Shown: positions 20,441 through 30,566 of the stretch, piece after piece | How the letters are laid out: each line of letters starts with the position of its first letter | Position numbering within the stretch: the first letter of the stretch is position 1 | DNA from: Closterium sp. NIES-65 | Lineage: Eukaryota; Streptophyta; Zygnematophyceae; Desmidiales; Closteriaceae | Direction of reading: 5' to 3' | DNA length: 64,000 nt | Assembly: GCA_948144175.1 (NCBI GenBank) | Contig: CANXME010002307.1 | Location: 558,001 to 622,000 of the forward strand | The notes under the pieces: generated by a model | Told to the model about the DNA's origin: nothing | The model's input: the letters and a program-made list of their open reading frames with translations, nothing else | Databases searched by the model: none | Position numbers and translations under genes: made by a program

Positions 20441-20549
20441 TGTCAAGAATGAAAGTGTTGGTTCATTGATGTGGGTGGGGGTACATATAACAAACCCTAA
20501 CATCTGTACCCCCTAAGACAAACCTCACTACAGGCTACAACATTTGACA
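20441..20549 (-). repeat. 5' LTR of C2 (109 bp)
   Basis: Same sequence as 12576-12684 apart from one T/A difference. Ends TGTCAAATG and TTCTTGACA on the minus strand. Confidence 0.93.
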
Positions 20550-21136
20550 ACCCCCCCCTTCTAGTTGGACCCACTTGAAAGTTGAAGTGTTGTTTTGTAT
20601 TTTTTTTACTGGCGCAAATGATACTGGTCGAGTCTCCACATTTCTTCTCAAAAAAAAATCTTCGCAAGCATGTGCAAATGCGTCGCTCCAAAATTTGCGA
20701 CGTGCAAGTCATTTACATCCACTGCCAATTTCACATCGTGAAGCATGTCCAACTCACGCAAAGAAAGCCCAACTCACGCAAATCAAATGCCTTGGACCAT
20801 GTCCCTACTAGGGCGGCAATAACAACATGGGGAAAACAAAAAGCGAAAAAACAGAGAATGGCAGGGGACGAGAGAAGAGAAAGATATTGCAACAGAAACA
20901 AGGACGCGAAAGGAGAGATGCGTGAGCAATATCCGCGGAGTGGAAGGGCGATGGGAGGGGCATAGGGGTTGGGAAGATGAGGTGGAGCGAGGGCAACGGA
21001 AAGGGAAAGGAAAGAGCAAGGGCGACGGAAAGGGAGGGGAGAGAGCAAGACCGATATTACTACAAAGATGGTTGGGGATTTTGCGAGTGCGTCGGAACGG
21101 GAGGGCATTCGTAACGGACGACGGGACGAGCGACGG
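20550..21136. other. Unassigned spacer between C2 and C3
   Basis: AT-richer at the left, purine-rich (GGGAAAGGAAAGAGC-like) at the right. Open frames exist on both strands but none shows a domain or codon pattern I can support. C3 inserted at its right end, duplicating GACGG (21132-21136). Confidence 0.5.
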
Positions 21137-21261
21137 TGTCAGACATATATGACATAGCTACTGTAGGCTATAGTGGGGTAGCACATATGGGGTACAGCTT
21201 TCTAGGGTTTGTACTTGTACCCAACTTTCCCTTAGTCATTTTCATTCCTCGTTTCTTCTCA
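21137..21261 (+). repeat. 5' LTR of C3 (125 bp)
   Basis: TGTCAGACATATATGAC to TTTCTTCTCA. Contains the shared TAGGCTATAGTGGGGTA block and GGGGTACA. Confidence 0.95.
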
Positions 21262-21309
21262 TGGTATCGAGCAGGTTCCCTAGTGGGAACGATTCCTAGG
21301 GCCCACCAC
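21262..21309 (+). promoter_or_regulatory. Primer site, stem-loop and GGGCCC box of C3
   Basis: TGGTATCGAGC (21262-21272) is followed by GTTCCC (21275-21280), loop TAGT and GGGAAC (21285-21290), then AGGGCCCACCAC (21298-21309). The same arrangement is seen in C9; C1 and C9b keep the pairing with different bases. This may be a packaging or dimerisation signal. Confidence 0.75.
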
Positions 21310-21329
21310 CACGATTCTTTTTTTTCCTG

Positions 21330-22110
21330 CCCGGAGCGCGCTTTGCTCCGGCCCGAGTCGCGCCCCGTGTGCTCTCCCTACCGTCGCGCCCTCGCTAGGC
21401 TCCTCACGGCCCCGTCGCGTCGCCCTTAGCGGCCCTCTCACGGCTCCCTAGCGCCGCACTTACGGCCCGTCGCGCCGCCCTTACGGCCCGTCGCGCCGCC
21501 CTTACGGCTCGTCGCACCCGTCGCGCCGCCTTTACGGCCCCTCGTGCCGCCCTTACGGCTCCTAACGCCGCCCTTACGGCCCAGCGAGCCGCCCCTTACG
21601 GCCCCTTACGGCCCCTCACGCTACCCTTACGGGCTCTCCCGCGGCCCCTTACGGCCCCTCCCGCCGCCCGTCGGCCCCTTACGGCCCCCTCGCGGCCCCT
21701 CGAGCAGCCCTCTTACGGCCTCCTCACGGCCCGTCGCCGCCCTCGGCGGCCCCTTGTGCCGCCCTTCACGGCCCCTCCGCCGCCCGTCGCGGCCCCTAGC
21801 GGCCGGCCGGCGCCGTCCCTGAGGCAGCAGCCGCCGCCGTCTCTGCAGCAGCAGTCGCCACAGCTCCTGCAACTGCTGCCGCGGTCGTCACCAGCCACAC
21901 CAGCCGCCGAGCCGCCCAGCAGCCGAGCAGCCGAGCCGCCGAGCCGCCCAGCAGCCGAGCCGCCGAGCCGCCTTAGCCGCCTAGTCGCTGAGCCGCCCGA
22001 GCCGCCAAGTCGCCGAGCCATAGTTGCTGCCGAGCCCCCGTACTGCCGAGCCGCCCTGTCCGGTAAGATTAGCGCCTTGATCATTGCACTCCCCTTACCC
22101 TACTGTTCGC
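21330..22110 (+). repeat. GC-rich repeat leader of C3
   Basis: Array of GCCGCCCTTACGGCCC units (about 21470-21780), then units around GAGCCGCCCAGCAGCC (about 21900-22050). It lies between the primer site and the gag ATG. Confidence 0.8.
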
Positions 22111-22130
22111 GCTACTAGTCTACTGCTGTC

Positions 22131-23350
22131 ATGGCTACCCCTAGTGTCCTCGCCTTTGACGATGAGGGTCGGGCCATTGACTTGGACGTCTGGGTAGATG
22201 ACCTGCAGCTTTTCTTACAGTGTGATAGGGCAGACGGTCTCTCCGTCTTTGACCTCACCTCTGGTGCCTCTCCTGCCCGTGCTGCTGATGCTGACGCCAC
22301 TGTTTGCTCACAGTGGGCCACACGCGATGCTGCTGCACGTCTTGCTGTGCGTCGCCATCTGCCTACCTCTGAGCGTGCGCACTTTAGCCAGTACAAGAGT
22401 GCTTAGACCTTGTACGACGCTGTAGTTGCACGCTACTCCTCCCCTGCCACTGCTGCACTGAGCCGCCTCATGCTACCGTACCTCTTCCCTGACCTTGCTG
22501 CCTTCCCCACAGTCGCTGACCTCATTACGCACCTCCGCACTAGTGACACTCGCTACCGCGCTGCGCTTCGTGCAGAGTTCTGCGCCAAGAACCCCCCCCC
22601 CCCCCCCCCCCCCCCATGTACATCACCCTCTACTACATAGTCACCCGGCTCCCTGACTCCCTTCGCGTAGTCAGGGACCACTTCCTCTCAGTTTGCCCTA
22701 CCACTCTCACCGTTGACCTCCTCGAGAAGGCCCTCCTAGCAGCAGAGAAGAGCATAGTCGCGAGAGGAGCCTCTCGTGGTGACCCTCACTTCCCGTCTTT
22801 AAGGGGTGTTCCCCCTCCCCCCTTTTGCCCTCTGTTGCCTCTGCTGTTGCGGCCGACCTCGTTGGATTCGAGTCGATCGGCGCTGCGTCTGCCCCGAGCA
22901 AGAGACGCTGCACCGGCAAGGGCAAGGGGGGCAAGGGCGCTGAAGGGGCTGGCAAAAGTGGCGGAGGTGGCGGTGGAGGCAGTGGAGGGGGTGGGGGTGG
23001 TGGTGGGAGTGGTGGCGGGGGTGGAGGTGTTGGTGGCGGCAGTGGAGGCGGAGGCGGTGGCGGCGGCAGTGGCGGTGGGAGCGGAGGTGGCGGAGGTGGC
23101 GGCGGTGGAGGAGGCGGCGGCGGAGGAGGTGGAGCTGGTCGGGGTGGCGCTGCATAGAGGGTCGGCTCTGGTGGTGGTCAGCGCCAGCAGCAGCAGCAGC
23201 GCACTCGTGACATCCCCTCCCCTCAGTAGCTCTGTGAGTGGTACGCTGCATGCCAGCGGGGTGGGGGTACTGGTCCGTGCACCTACGTCCTACGCACCAG
23301 AGATCGCGCGGGTGAGCAGTGCGGGGGTGCGCACTCCACCCAGCGCCGCT
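22131..23350 (+). pseudogene. Gag of C3
   Basis: MATPSVLAFDDEGRAIDL starts at 22131. TAG at 22404 replaces a Gln codon (CAG in C9). A 24-base C run (22592-22615) sits at the NPPP/MYIT position of Gag and shifts the frame. The Gag core continues to 22800, then a second shift, then the Gly tract (22950-23150) and a further TAG. The Cys-His box (23278-23349) has lost its last Cys (Arg instead). Confidence 0.85.
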
Positions 23351-23379
23351 TTTGCCGCCTCACGAACGCTTGGCCTCAC

Positions 23380-24258
23380 TTGTTCCCTGAGGCCACTGAG
23401 ATCCCTCACTGGGGCGAGTTGTCTAGGGCGGGAGTAGCTATCTTTGACCTTGACTTTGATGCTATTCTTGCTGCCATGTATGCTGTGACTATTAGTGAGG
23501 AGGGTGACTGTTACCGGTGTTTTCCGCCCGACCCGGGCATTGAGACGGCTGCTCTAGGTACTGGTGAGGCTGCTGCTTTATGTGCTAGCAAGGCTGCTGC
23601 TCTAGGTGCTGGTGCGTCTGCTTCCTCAGGTGCTGGTGAGTCTGCTCTCTCAGGTACTGCGTCGGCTTCGGCCTCCCACACCTTCACACTTGACTCGGGG
23701 GCTTCTCGCTCCTTCTTTCGAGACCGCACCACACTCACGCGGATTGGTCGACAAGTTGCAGTCTCTCTGGTAGACCCCTCTGGGGGTCCTGCCCTTGCTC
23801 ACTTCTCCACTGTCCTCGCGTGTCCGGCGGCCCCCTCTGGCACCGTGTCTGGTCTTTACCTCCCCTCGTTCTCTACGAACTTGGTGAGTGGTGCTAACCT
23901 GCAGGATGCGGGGGTTCACCAGTTCACTCCTGCGAGTCAGCGGGTGACCCACTACACGGACGCTCGGACAGGCCGACACCTGGCCACGTTTACACGTCGG
24001 CCGGGGTCGGGCCTGTACACAATGACCATTGAGTCTCGTCCAGTCACTCCGTCTAGTCAGGTAGCTGCGTCGGGTCAGGTGTTTGGTGCAGCGTCCAGGT
24101 CTGGTCCTGAGTCTGCCCCCCGCTCGTGTCGCCACCTGTCTCACAAGACTCTCCTCTGGCACCATTGCCTTGGTCACCCCTCCGTACTTCGTCTCCGAAG
24201 CATGGCCTCCCGTGTCCTTGTCTCTGGTCTTCCCCGGTCCTGGAGGCGGTCCTGCTAG
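23380..24258 (+). pseudogene. Protease and GAG-pre-integrase of C3, fused to the linker
   Basis: Contains IFDLDFDAILAAMY, protease TFTLDSGASRSFFRD, LPSFSTNLVSGANLQD, then SCRHLSHKTLLWHHC and VLVSGLPRS of the pre-integrase domain. Immediately after LPRS the sequence jumps to the Gly/Ala linker found between integrase and RT in other copies. Zinc Cys pair and the whole DD35E core are absent. Confidence 0.85.
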
Positions 24259-26645
24259 GGGTGCTACTGGTGCTGTTGGAGGTACTGGAGCTGGAGGTGC
24301 TGCCGGTGCTGGTGCTGCCGCTGGGGGTACAGGTGCTGACCCTGCTGTGTCTGGAGTTGCCGCGCAGCCTCGGCCGTACCTCGTTCCGCTCCTTCAGCAA
24401 GTTCTTGGTCTCCCGCCTTCTACTGGTCCTCCTCCTCCCTTAGAGTGTCCACAGCCTGTCCCGTCACAGTTACAATTACAGCCGGCTTCCCCATTGCCTG
24501 CTCCGTCTCCCTACACTGGTCCTACTGGAGGTCTTGCTGAGCGTTGTGAGCCTGCGGCTCGCCCTGCGTCGCCTGTCCGTGCTGCTCGCACTAGTGGTCA
24601 CGGTTTGCATCAACGTCCTCCTCCTGTCCCTGGTACGCACCGCATGTCTCTGCGTCCGTCCACTGCTCCTCTTTGTGCCCCTTTACCTTCTCCTCCTGAG
24701 TCTTCTCTTCCTGCTCTTGCCGACCCAGAGTCAGACTCTCTTCGTGCTGCCAGTCCTACTATCACGCGTCTCCTTGCTACTGTTGTCACTGACCCTTCCT
24801 TTGAGTCCACTGCTGCGTCTGCCCTAGGTGCTGAGCTCATCGACTTTGCTGCTCGCTGTCGCCTAGACTACTCCGCTAGTCTTGTTGCTGAGTCTGAGTC
24901 TGTCTGTCCTCCATTTGTCGGGGGTGAGTGTACCCTTGGCACGGACGTCCTTGAGGACAGGCAGGAGGAGTTCCGGTGCTTGGCCGCTGCTACACCTCTT
25001 CTCGTGTTCGTACTGCTTACCCCTGAGGGAGACCCGGATGCACTTAACATCCCGACTCCGCGCTCTTACGCGGAGGCGATAGAGGGTCCCTACTCCTCTC
25101 AGTAGCAGGCAGCTATGGACACAGAGATGGCTTCCTGGAAGTCCACAGGCACCTACGTTGACGACGTTCCCCCTCCTGGGGCAAACAATGTCAGTGGCAT
25201 GTGGATTTTTAGGGTGAAGCGGCCGCCGGGTTCTCCGCCTGTCTTCAAGGCACGTTACGTGGCTCGTGGCTTCAGTCAGCGGCAAGGAGTTGACTACTTT
25301 CAGACCTTCTCTCCCACCCCAAAGATGACCACTCTTCGGGTACTGCTGCACATAGCTGCTCACCGTGACAACGAGTTGCACTGTCTTGACATCAGCACTG
25401 CTTTCTTGCAGGGCAGCCTGCACGAGGAGATCTGGCTGCGTCGCCCACCTGGCTTCACTAGGTCTTTTCCTCCTGGCACTCAGTGGAGTCTCCGGCGGCC
25501 AGTCTATGGTCTCCGCTAGGCACCGCGTGAGTGGCACGACACACTCAGGACTACACTTGCGGCTCTTGGGTTTGCTCCTTCTACTGCCGACCCGTCACTG
25601 TTTCTGCGCACCGACACTTCTTTGCCGCCGTTCTACATCCTCGTGTACGTCGACGACTTGGTCTTTGCCACAGCTGACACTGTTGGACTCGCCCACGTGA
25701 AGTCCGAGCTGCAGAAGAGACACACGTGCACAGACCTGGGTGAACCGCGCAGCTACCTTGGCTTGCAGATCACCCGGGACAGAGCACGCCACACCATTAC
25801 CCTAACTCATTCACACATGGTGCAGGAGGTCCTTCAGCGCTTCGGCTTCACGTACTCCTCGCCTCAGGCCACTCCTCGCCTCAGGCCACTCCTCTGCCTA
25901 CTCGCCACTCGCTCTCAGCTCTGCCTTTGGATGAGTCCGTAGAGTCTAGTGGCCCGTACCCAGAGCTTGTTGGCTGCCTCATGTACCTGATGCCTGCACA
26001 CGACCTGACCTTGCATACCCTCTTAGCATTCTCGCACGCTATGTTGCTCCTCGGAGACACAGACCGGAGCACATGGCTGCAGCGAAGAGGGTGTTACGCT
26101 ACTTGTGCAGTACGTCGCGCATGGGGCTTGTTCTTGGAGGGCAGATTCCAGTGGTCCTCACTGGGCACGCAGACGCTTCTTGGGCTGACGACCTGGCTAC
26201 GCAACGGTCGTCACAGGGTTACACCTTTAGCCTTGGTTCCGGCTCTGTTTCGTGGCGGGCTACCCGCTCGTCTTCTGTTCTCGGCTCTAATTGTGAGGCT
26301 GAGATCTACGCAGGGGCCATGGCTGCACAGGAGCTTCGCTGGTTCACCTACCTGCTTACTGACCTCGGAGAGCCGCCTCGTTCTCCTGCAGTCCTGTACG
26401 TAGAAAAATAGGCCATGCTGGCCTTGTGTCGAGAGCAGAGACTGGAGCACAAAACGAAGCACATCGCTCTCTGCTACTTCCTTGCTCGTGAGCTACAGCA
26501 GCGTGGTCAGCTGGGGCTTGCGTACGTGGCCTCTGAGGCCAACAATGCTGATATCTTCACCAAGGCAGTTGCGCCTTGTGATCATCAGCGCTTCTGTACT
26601 CAGCTGGGTCTTGTGCCTACCTTGCCTCACTTGCTCACCCCTTGA
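24259..26645 (+). pseudogene. Linker, RT and RNase H of C3
   Basis: Linker with YLVPLLQQVLGLPPSTG, lead-in LGTDVLEDRQEEF, TAG at 25103 for Trp in SSQW, RT with VKRPPGSPPVFKARYVA, TAG at 25517 for Gln, then LVYVDDLVFA (YVDD intact at 25646-25657). A perfect 17-bp tandem duplication (25860-25876 and 25877-25893) shifts the frame. RNase H has TGHADASWADD, then TAG at 26409 and the end LVPTLPHLLTP. Confidence 0.88.
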
Positions 26646-26846
26646 CCTTGTTTGTATTGTTACATATATATATACACACCTGCTCTTGCTTGTCTAGCCT
26701 TATATATATATGTAATCGTGCATGTGAACTGGCCTTGAAGTTGTGCTCGGAATGTGTGGTGACTTTGTGATCCACCCTGAGCTTGCTTTGCTTTGCTTGA
26801 CTGGTCTTGTGACCCCTTGTTCTCCCCCACTTTGCCTAAGGGGGTG
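26646..26846 (+). other. 3' untranslated region and PPT of C3
   Basis: TA-rich stretch, then CCCCC (26824-26828) and the PPT AAGGGGGTG (26838-26846). The C-tract and G-tract can pair, placing the PPT in a hairpin; the same pattern recurs in C2, C4, C5, C9 and C10. Confidence 0.7.
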
Positions 26847-26971
26847 TGTAAGACATATATGACATAGCTACTGTAGGCAATAGTGGGGTGGCGCATATGG
26901 GGTACAACTTTCTAGGGTTTGTACTTGTACCCAACTTTCCCTTAATCATTTTCATTCCTCGTTTCTTCTCA
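26847..26971 (+). repeat. 3' LTR of C3 (125 bp)
   Basis: TGTAAGACATATATGAC to TTTCTTCTCA, followed by GACGG. Confidence 0.95.
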
Positions 26972-26978
26972 GACGGTA

Positions 26979-27087
26979 TGTGCGATTGAAAGAATTGGGT
27001 ACAAGTATAAGACCCTGAACGGGGCTGTACCCAATATTGGCTACCCCACTACAGCCTAACCATACATATCATACATATAATCTGACA
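26979..27087 (-). repeat. 3' LTR of C4 (about 109 bp)
   Basis: Minus-strand TGTCAGATTATATG onward, containing TTAGGCTGTAGTGGGGTA. The left end near 26979 is set by length only; C3 inserted a few bases away. PPT TATGGGGGTG at 27088-27097 on the minus strand. Confidence 0.7.
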
Positions 27088-27312
27088 CACCCCCATAGGC
27101 AGGTGGGGGAGAGCAAGGGGTCACAAGACCAGTCAAGAGAAGAAAAGAAAGCTCACGGTAGATCACAACGTCACCACACACACTGAGCACAAGCAAAGGG
27201 CCACAATGCTAGTTCACATGCAGAGGTATATATGCAACAACAACAGCACAATGATCGCTACCTAGCAGAGCAAGCATGCAGGTATATACATAGATCACAG
27301 TACAAGCAAAGT

Positions 27313-28290
27313 TTACAGCAAATGAGGAAAAGTGGGCACAAGGCCGAACAAAGTGCAAAAATGCTGATGATTACCGGACGGAAGTGCCTTGGTGAATATA
27401 TCAGCAGTGTTGGCCCGAGTGGCCACGTGAGCAAGACGAAGCTAACCACGCTGCTGCAACTCTCGAGCCAGGAAGTAACGCATAGCGATGTGCTTCATCT
27501 GTGCTCCAGTCTGTGCTCTCAACACAAGGCAATGGTGGCCTTGTTGTCTACTTAAAGAACTAGAGGAGAACGAGGCCGCTCTCCCAAGTCAGCCAGCAGG
27601 TAGGTGAGCAAGCGTAACTCCTGTGCAGCCATGGCTGTGGCGTAGATCTCAGCCTCACAACTGGAGCTGAGAACTGAAGACGAGCGTGTAGAACGCCAAG
27701 AAACTAAACCAGAGCCAAGGCTGAAGATGTAACCCTGTGACGACCACTGCGTAGCCTGGTCGTCAACCCAAGAAGCGTCTGAGTGCCCAGTGAGGACAAC
27801 GTCGCTTCGTCCTCCAAGCACGAGCCCCATGCCCGATGTACTGCACAAGAAGCGTAGTACCCTCTTAGCAGCATCCATGTGCATCTTTCGGTGCCGACCA
27901 GGAGCCTCTTAGCGAGCCAGAAGGCCAAGAGGGTACGCAAGGTCAGGACGAGTGCAGGTCATCAGGTATAGAGGCAGCCCACTAGCTTTGGGTAAGGACC
28001 ACTCGGCTCTATGGACTCGTCCAAAGGTGGAGTTGAGAGCGAGTGACCTGTAGCCAGTGGAGTGGCCTGTGCCGAGGACCAGGTGAAGCCGAAGCGCTGG
28101 AGGACCTGCTGCACCATGAGTGACTGAGTCAGTGTGATGGTGCGGCGTGCTCTGTCCCGGGTGATCTGCATGCCAAGGTAACTGCGCAGCTCACCCAGGT
28201 CTGTGCACGTGTATCTCTTCTACAGCTCCGACTTCACCAGGGCGAGAGCCTTAGTGTCAGCAGTGGCAAAGACCAAGTCGTCGATGACAC
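27313..28290 (-). pseudogene. RNase H and end of RT of C4
   Basis: Pieces LGLQITRDRA-type (28171 on), MVQQVLQRFGFTWSSAQ, VLRFLCSTSGMGLVLGG, TGHSDASWVDDQATQ, EIYATAMAAQELRLLTYLL and ANTADIFTKAL, ending in HLL and TAA (27313-27315). A one-base loss at the YVDD box (28271-28290) reads LVSSTTWS in the RT frame, so the RT catalytic box is destroyed. Confidence 0.85.
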
Positions 28291-30317
28291 GAGGATGTAG
28301 AACGGCGGCAGCGAAGTGTCGGTGCGTAGAAACAACGAGGGGTCAGCAGTCGACGGAGAAAACCCAAGAGCCGCAAATGTCGTCCTCAGTGTGTCGTGCC
28401 ACTCACGTGGCGTTTGGAGGAGACCATAGACCGGCCGCCGGAGGCTCCACTGGGTACCAGGAGGGAACGACCCAGTGAAACCAGGCGGGCGGCGCAACCA
28501 GATCTCCTCATGCACGCTGCCATGTAAGAAAGCTGTGCTGAAGTCAAGAGAGTGAAGCTCGTAGTCACGCTGAGCAGCAACGTGCAGCAGCACCCAAAGA
28601 GTGGTCATCTTCGGGGTGGGGGAGAAGGTTTGGAAGAAGTCAATTCCCTCTCGCTGACTGAAACCTCGAGCAACGTAACGAGCCTTGAAGACAGGCGGAT
28701 AACCTGGCGGCTGCTTCACCCACAAAATCCACATGCCATCGACGATGTTCGCCCCAGGAGGGGGAACCTCGTCAACGTAAGTGCCTGTGGACTTCCAGGA
28801 TGCCATATATGCGTCCATGGCTATCTGCCACTGAGAGGAGTACTCACCCGCGATCGCCTCAGCATAAGAGCGCGGGGTCGGGATGTCTGGAGCATCCGGG
28901 TCTCCCTTAGGGGCAAGCAGCATGGCCACGAGATGAGGCAAAGCGGCTGCAAGACACTCAAGGTCCTCCTGCCTGTCCTCAAGGACGTTCGTGCTAAGAG
29001 CATACTCACCCCCGACGGACGGAGGACAGATAGACTCAGACTCAGCAACAAGACTAGCGGCGTAGTCTAGATGACAGGCAGCAGCAAAGTCAACAAGCTC
29101 AGCGACAAAGGCAGACGAAGCAGCAGACTGAAACGACGGGCCAGTGACAGCAGTGGCTAGCAGATGCGTGATAGTAGGGTGCTCAGTACAAAACCGGCCA
29201 GACTCAGGGTCAGCAACGACAGGCAGAGAAGACGCAGGAGGAGACAGAAGAGGAACACGCTGCGGAGCAGAGGACGGGGGCAGAGCCATGAGGTGTGTGC
29301 CGGGGACAGCCGGCGGACGCGGACGAAGAACACGACGACCAGTGCGGACAGGCGAGACAGGATGCGACGCAGGCTCACGACACTCAGCAAGACCTCCTGG
29401 GTTCTCAGTGTAAGGAGAAGGAGCAGGTAGCGGTGAGCCACGTTGTAACGGAAGACCAGTAGTCGACGAGAGGCTAAGAACCTTGCGAAGCACAGAGTCA
29501 GGCGGTGGCAGAGACGATGGAGACGGTGGAGCAAAGAACTGTCGTGGCTGCGCAACGCCACTAGCACGAGCAGCTCCATCACCACTAGCAGCACTAGCAC
29601 CTCTAACAGCTCTAGAACCTCCAGCTCCAGCTTCTCGAGCGCCAGCACCACCAGCAGCTCCAGAACCTCCAGCGCCCGCACCTCCAGTACCAGCGTCACC
29701 AACAGCCCCAGAACCTCTAGCGCCAGCACCTCCAGTACCAGCGTCACCAGCAACTCCAGAACCTCCAGCTCCAGCACCTCCCGTACCAGCGTCACCAGCA
29801 GCAGTACCCCTAGAACCGGCACCCCCAGACTCAGCAAGCCAGCCCCAGCAGCTCCAGTACCTCTAGTACGAGCATCGCCGGAACCAGCGACTCCAGCACC
29901 TCCTGTAGACAAAGTACCAGCACCACTCTCAGCTGCAGAGCCCCGAGCTCCAGCAGCGTGACCCTAACGGCTAGCGTACCACTCGTGCAGCTGCTGAGGG
30001 GAGAGAGGCGCCCGCAAACGAAGGCGGCCTCTCCAAGGAGACCGCGCACCGGCAGTCTCAGTACCCTCAGGCGCCGCACCCCCAGACTCAGCACCCCCAG
30101 GCTCCTCACGCTCAGGCTCAACACCCCCAGATGCAGCACCCCCAGGCGTAGTACCTCCAGCCTCCTCACGCTCAGGCTCAGCACCTCCAGGCTCCTCACG
30201 CTCAGGCTCATCACCCCCAGGCTCCGTACCCCCAGGCTCATCACCCCCAGGCTCCTCACGCACAGGCTCCGCACCCCCAGGCTCAGCACCCCCAGGCTCC
30301 TCACGCTCAGGCTCCGC
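28291..30317 (-). pseudogene. Linker and RT N-terminal part of C4
   Basis: RT lead-in PTPRSYAEAIAGEYSSQW, GANIVDGMWILWVKQPPG, FSQREGIDFFQTFSPTPK and LDFSTAFLHGSV read in one frame up to the YVDD lesion. Before it lies the repeat linker: GAGSSGA-type Ala/Gly repeats (29530-29900) and EPGGA-type units encoded by a 15-base repeat around GAGCCTGGGGGTGCG (30060-30310, minus strand). N1 inserted inside this repeat. Confidence 0.8.
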
Positions 30318-30566
30318 TTTCAGAATATATCTTATATATATATGTTTGTATGCATGTAGTTCTAGCTGTAGAGTATTTACCTAGTGTTCTGTGTGGTGGT
30401 GCACCACTCCTTGCTGGTTCTCTTCTATTTGTACCTGCTCTTCCATAGTCAAACCATCTCATTCTCTCTTCTTCTTAGCACAACCCTAAAGTTTCTCCTT
30501 GGCCTAGGCTACTAAGCCTAGGCCCTAACAAAACCCTAGCCATCACTTCTGCCTACTATTCTGACA
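30318..30566 (+). repeat. 5' LTR of N1 (about 249 bp)
   Basis: Homologous along its length to 39909-40163 (shared CCTAGTGTTCT, TGGTGGTGCACCACTCC, CCTAGCCATCACTTC). The first bases read TTTCAG instead of TGTTAG. Ends TATTCTGACA. Confidence 0.85.

Larger units (their letters stand above)
12576..20549 (-). mobile_element. Copia element C2, full length with an insert
   Basis: Two 109-bp LTRs differ at a single base, so this is the youngest copia in the window. Flanks are GCCCC on the left and ACCCC on the right, an imperfect 5-bp target duplication. Net length without S1 is about 6.9 kb. All coding domains are present but broken by stops and frameshifts, which a single LTR difference does not predict. 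The copy may have been mobilised in trans while already defective. Confidence 0.9.
21137..26971 (+). mobile_element. Copia element C3, complete ends, no integrase
   Basis: Two 125-bp LTRs (about six differences) flanked by a perfect 5-bp duplication GACGG (21132-21136 and 26972-26976). Length 5835 bp, about 1.6 kb shorter than C5, because the integrase and part of the linker are deleted at about 24240. All reading frames are broken. Confidence 0.95.

Noticed and set aside
20731-21108. Hydrophobic minus-strand ORF in the C2-C3 spacer as a membrane protein gene
   Set aside because: It arises from purine-rich low-complexity sequence on the other strand, and overlapping frames are open too; no homology is recognised.
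25860-25893. 17-bp tandem duplication as a regulatory repeat
   Set aside because: It lies inside RT of C3, shifts the frame and is absent from C5 and C9; it is a private mutation.
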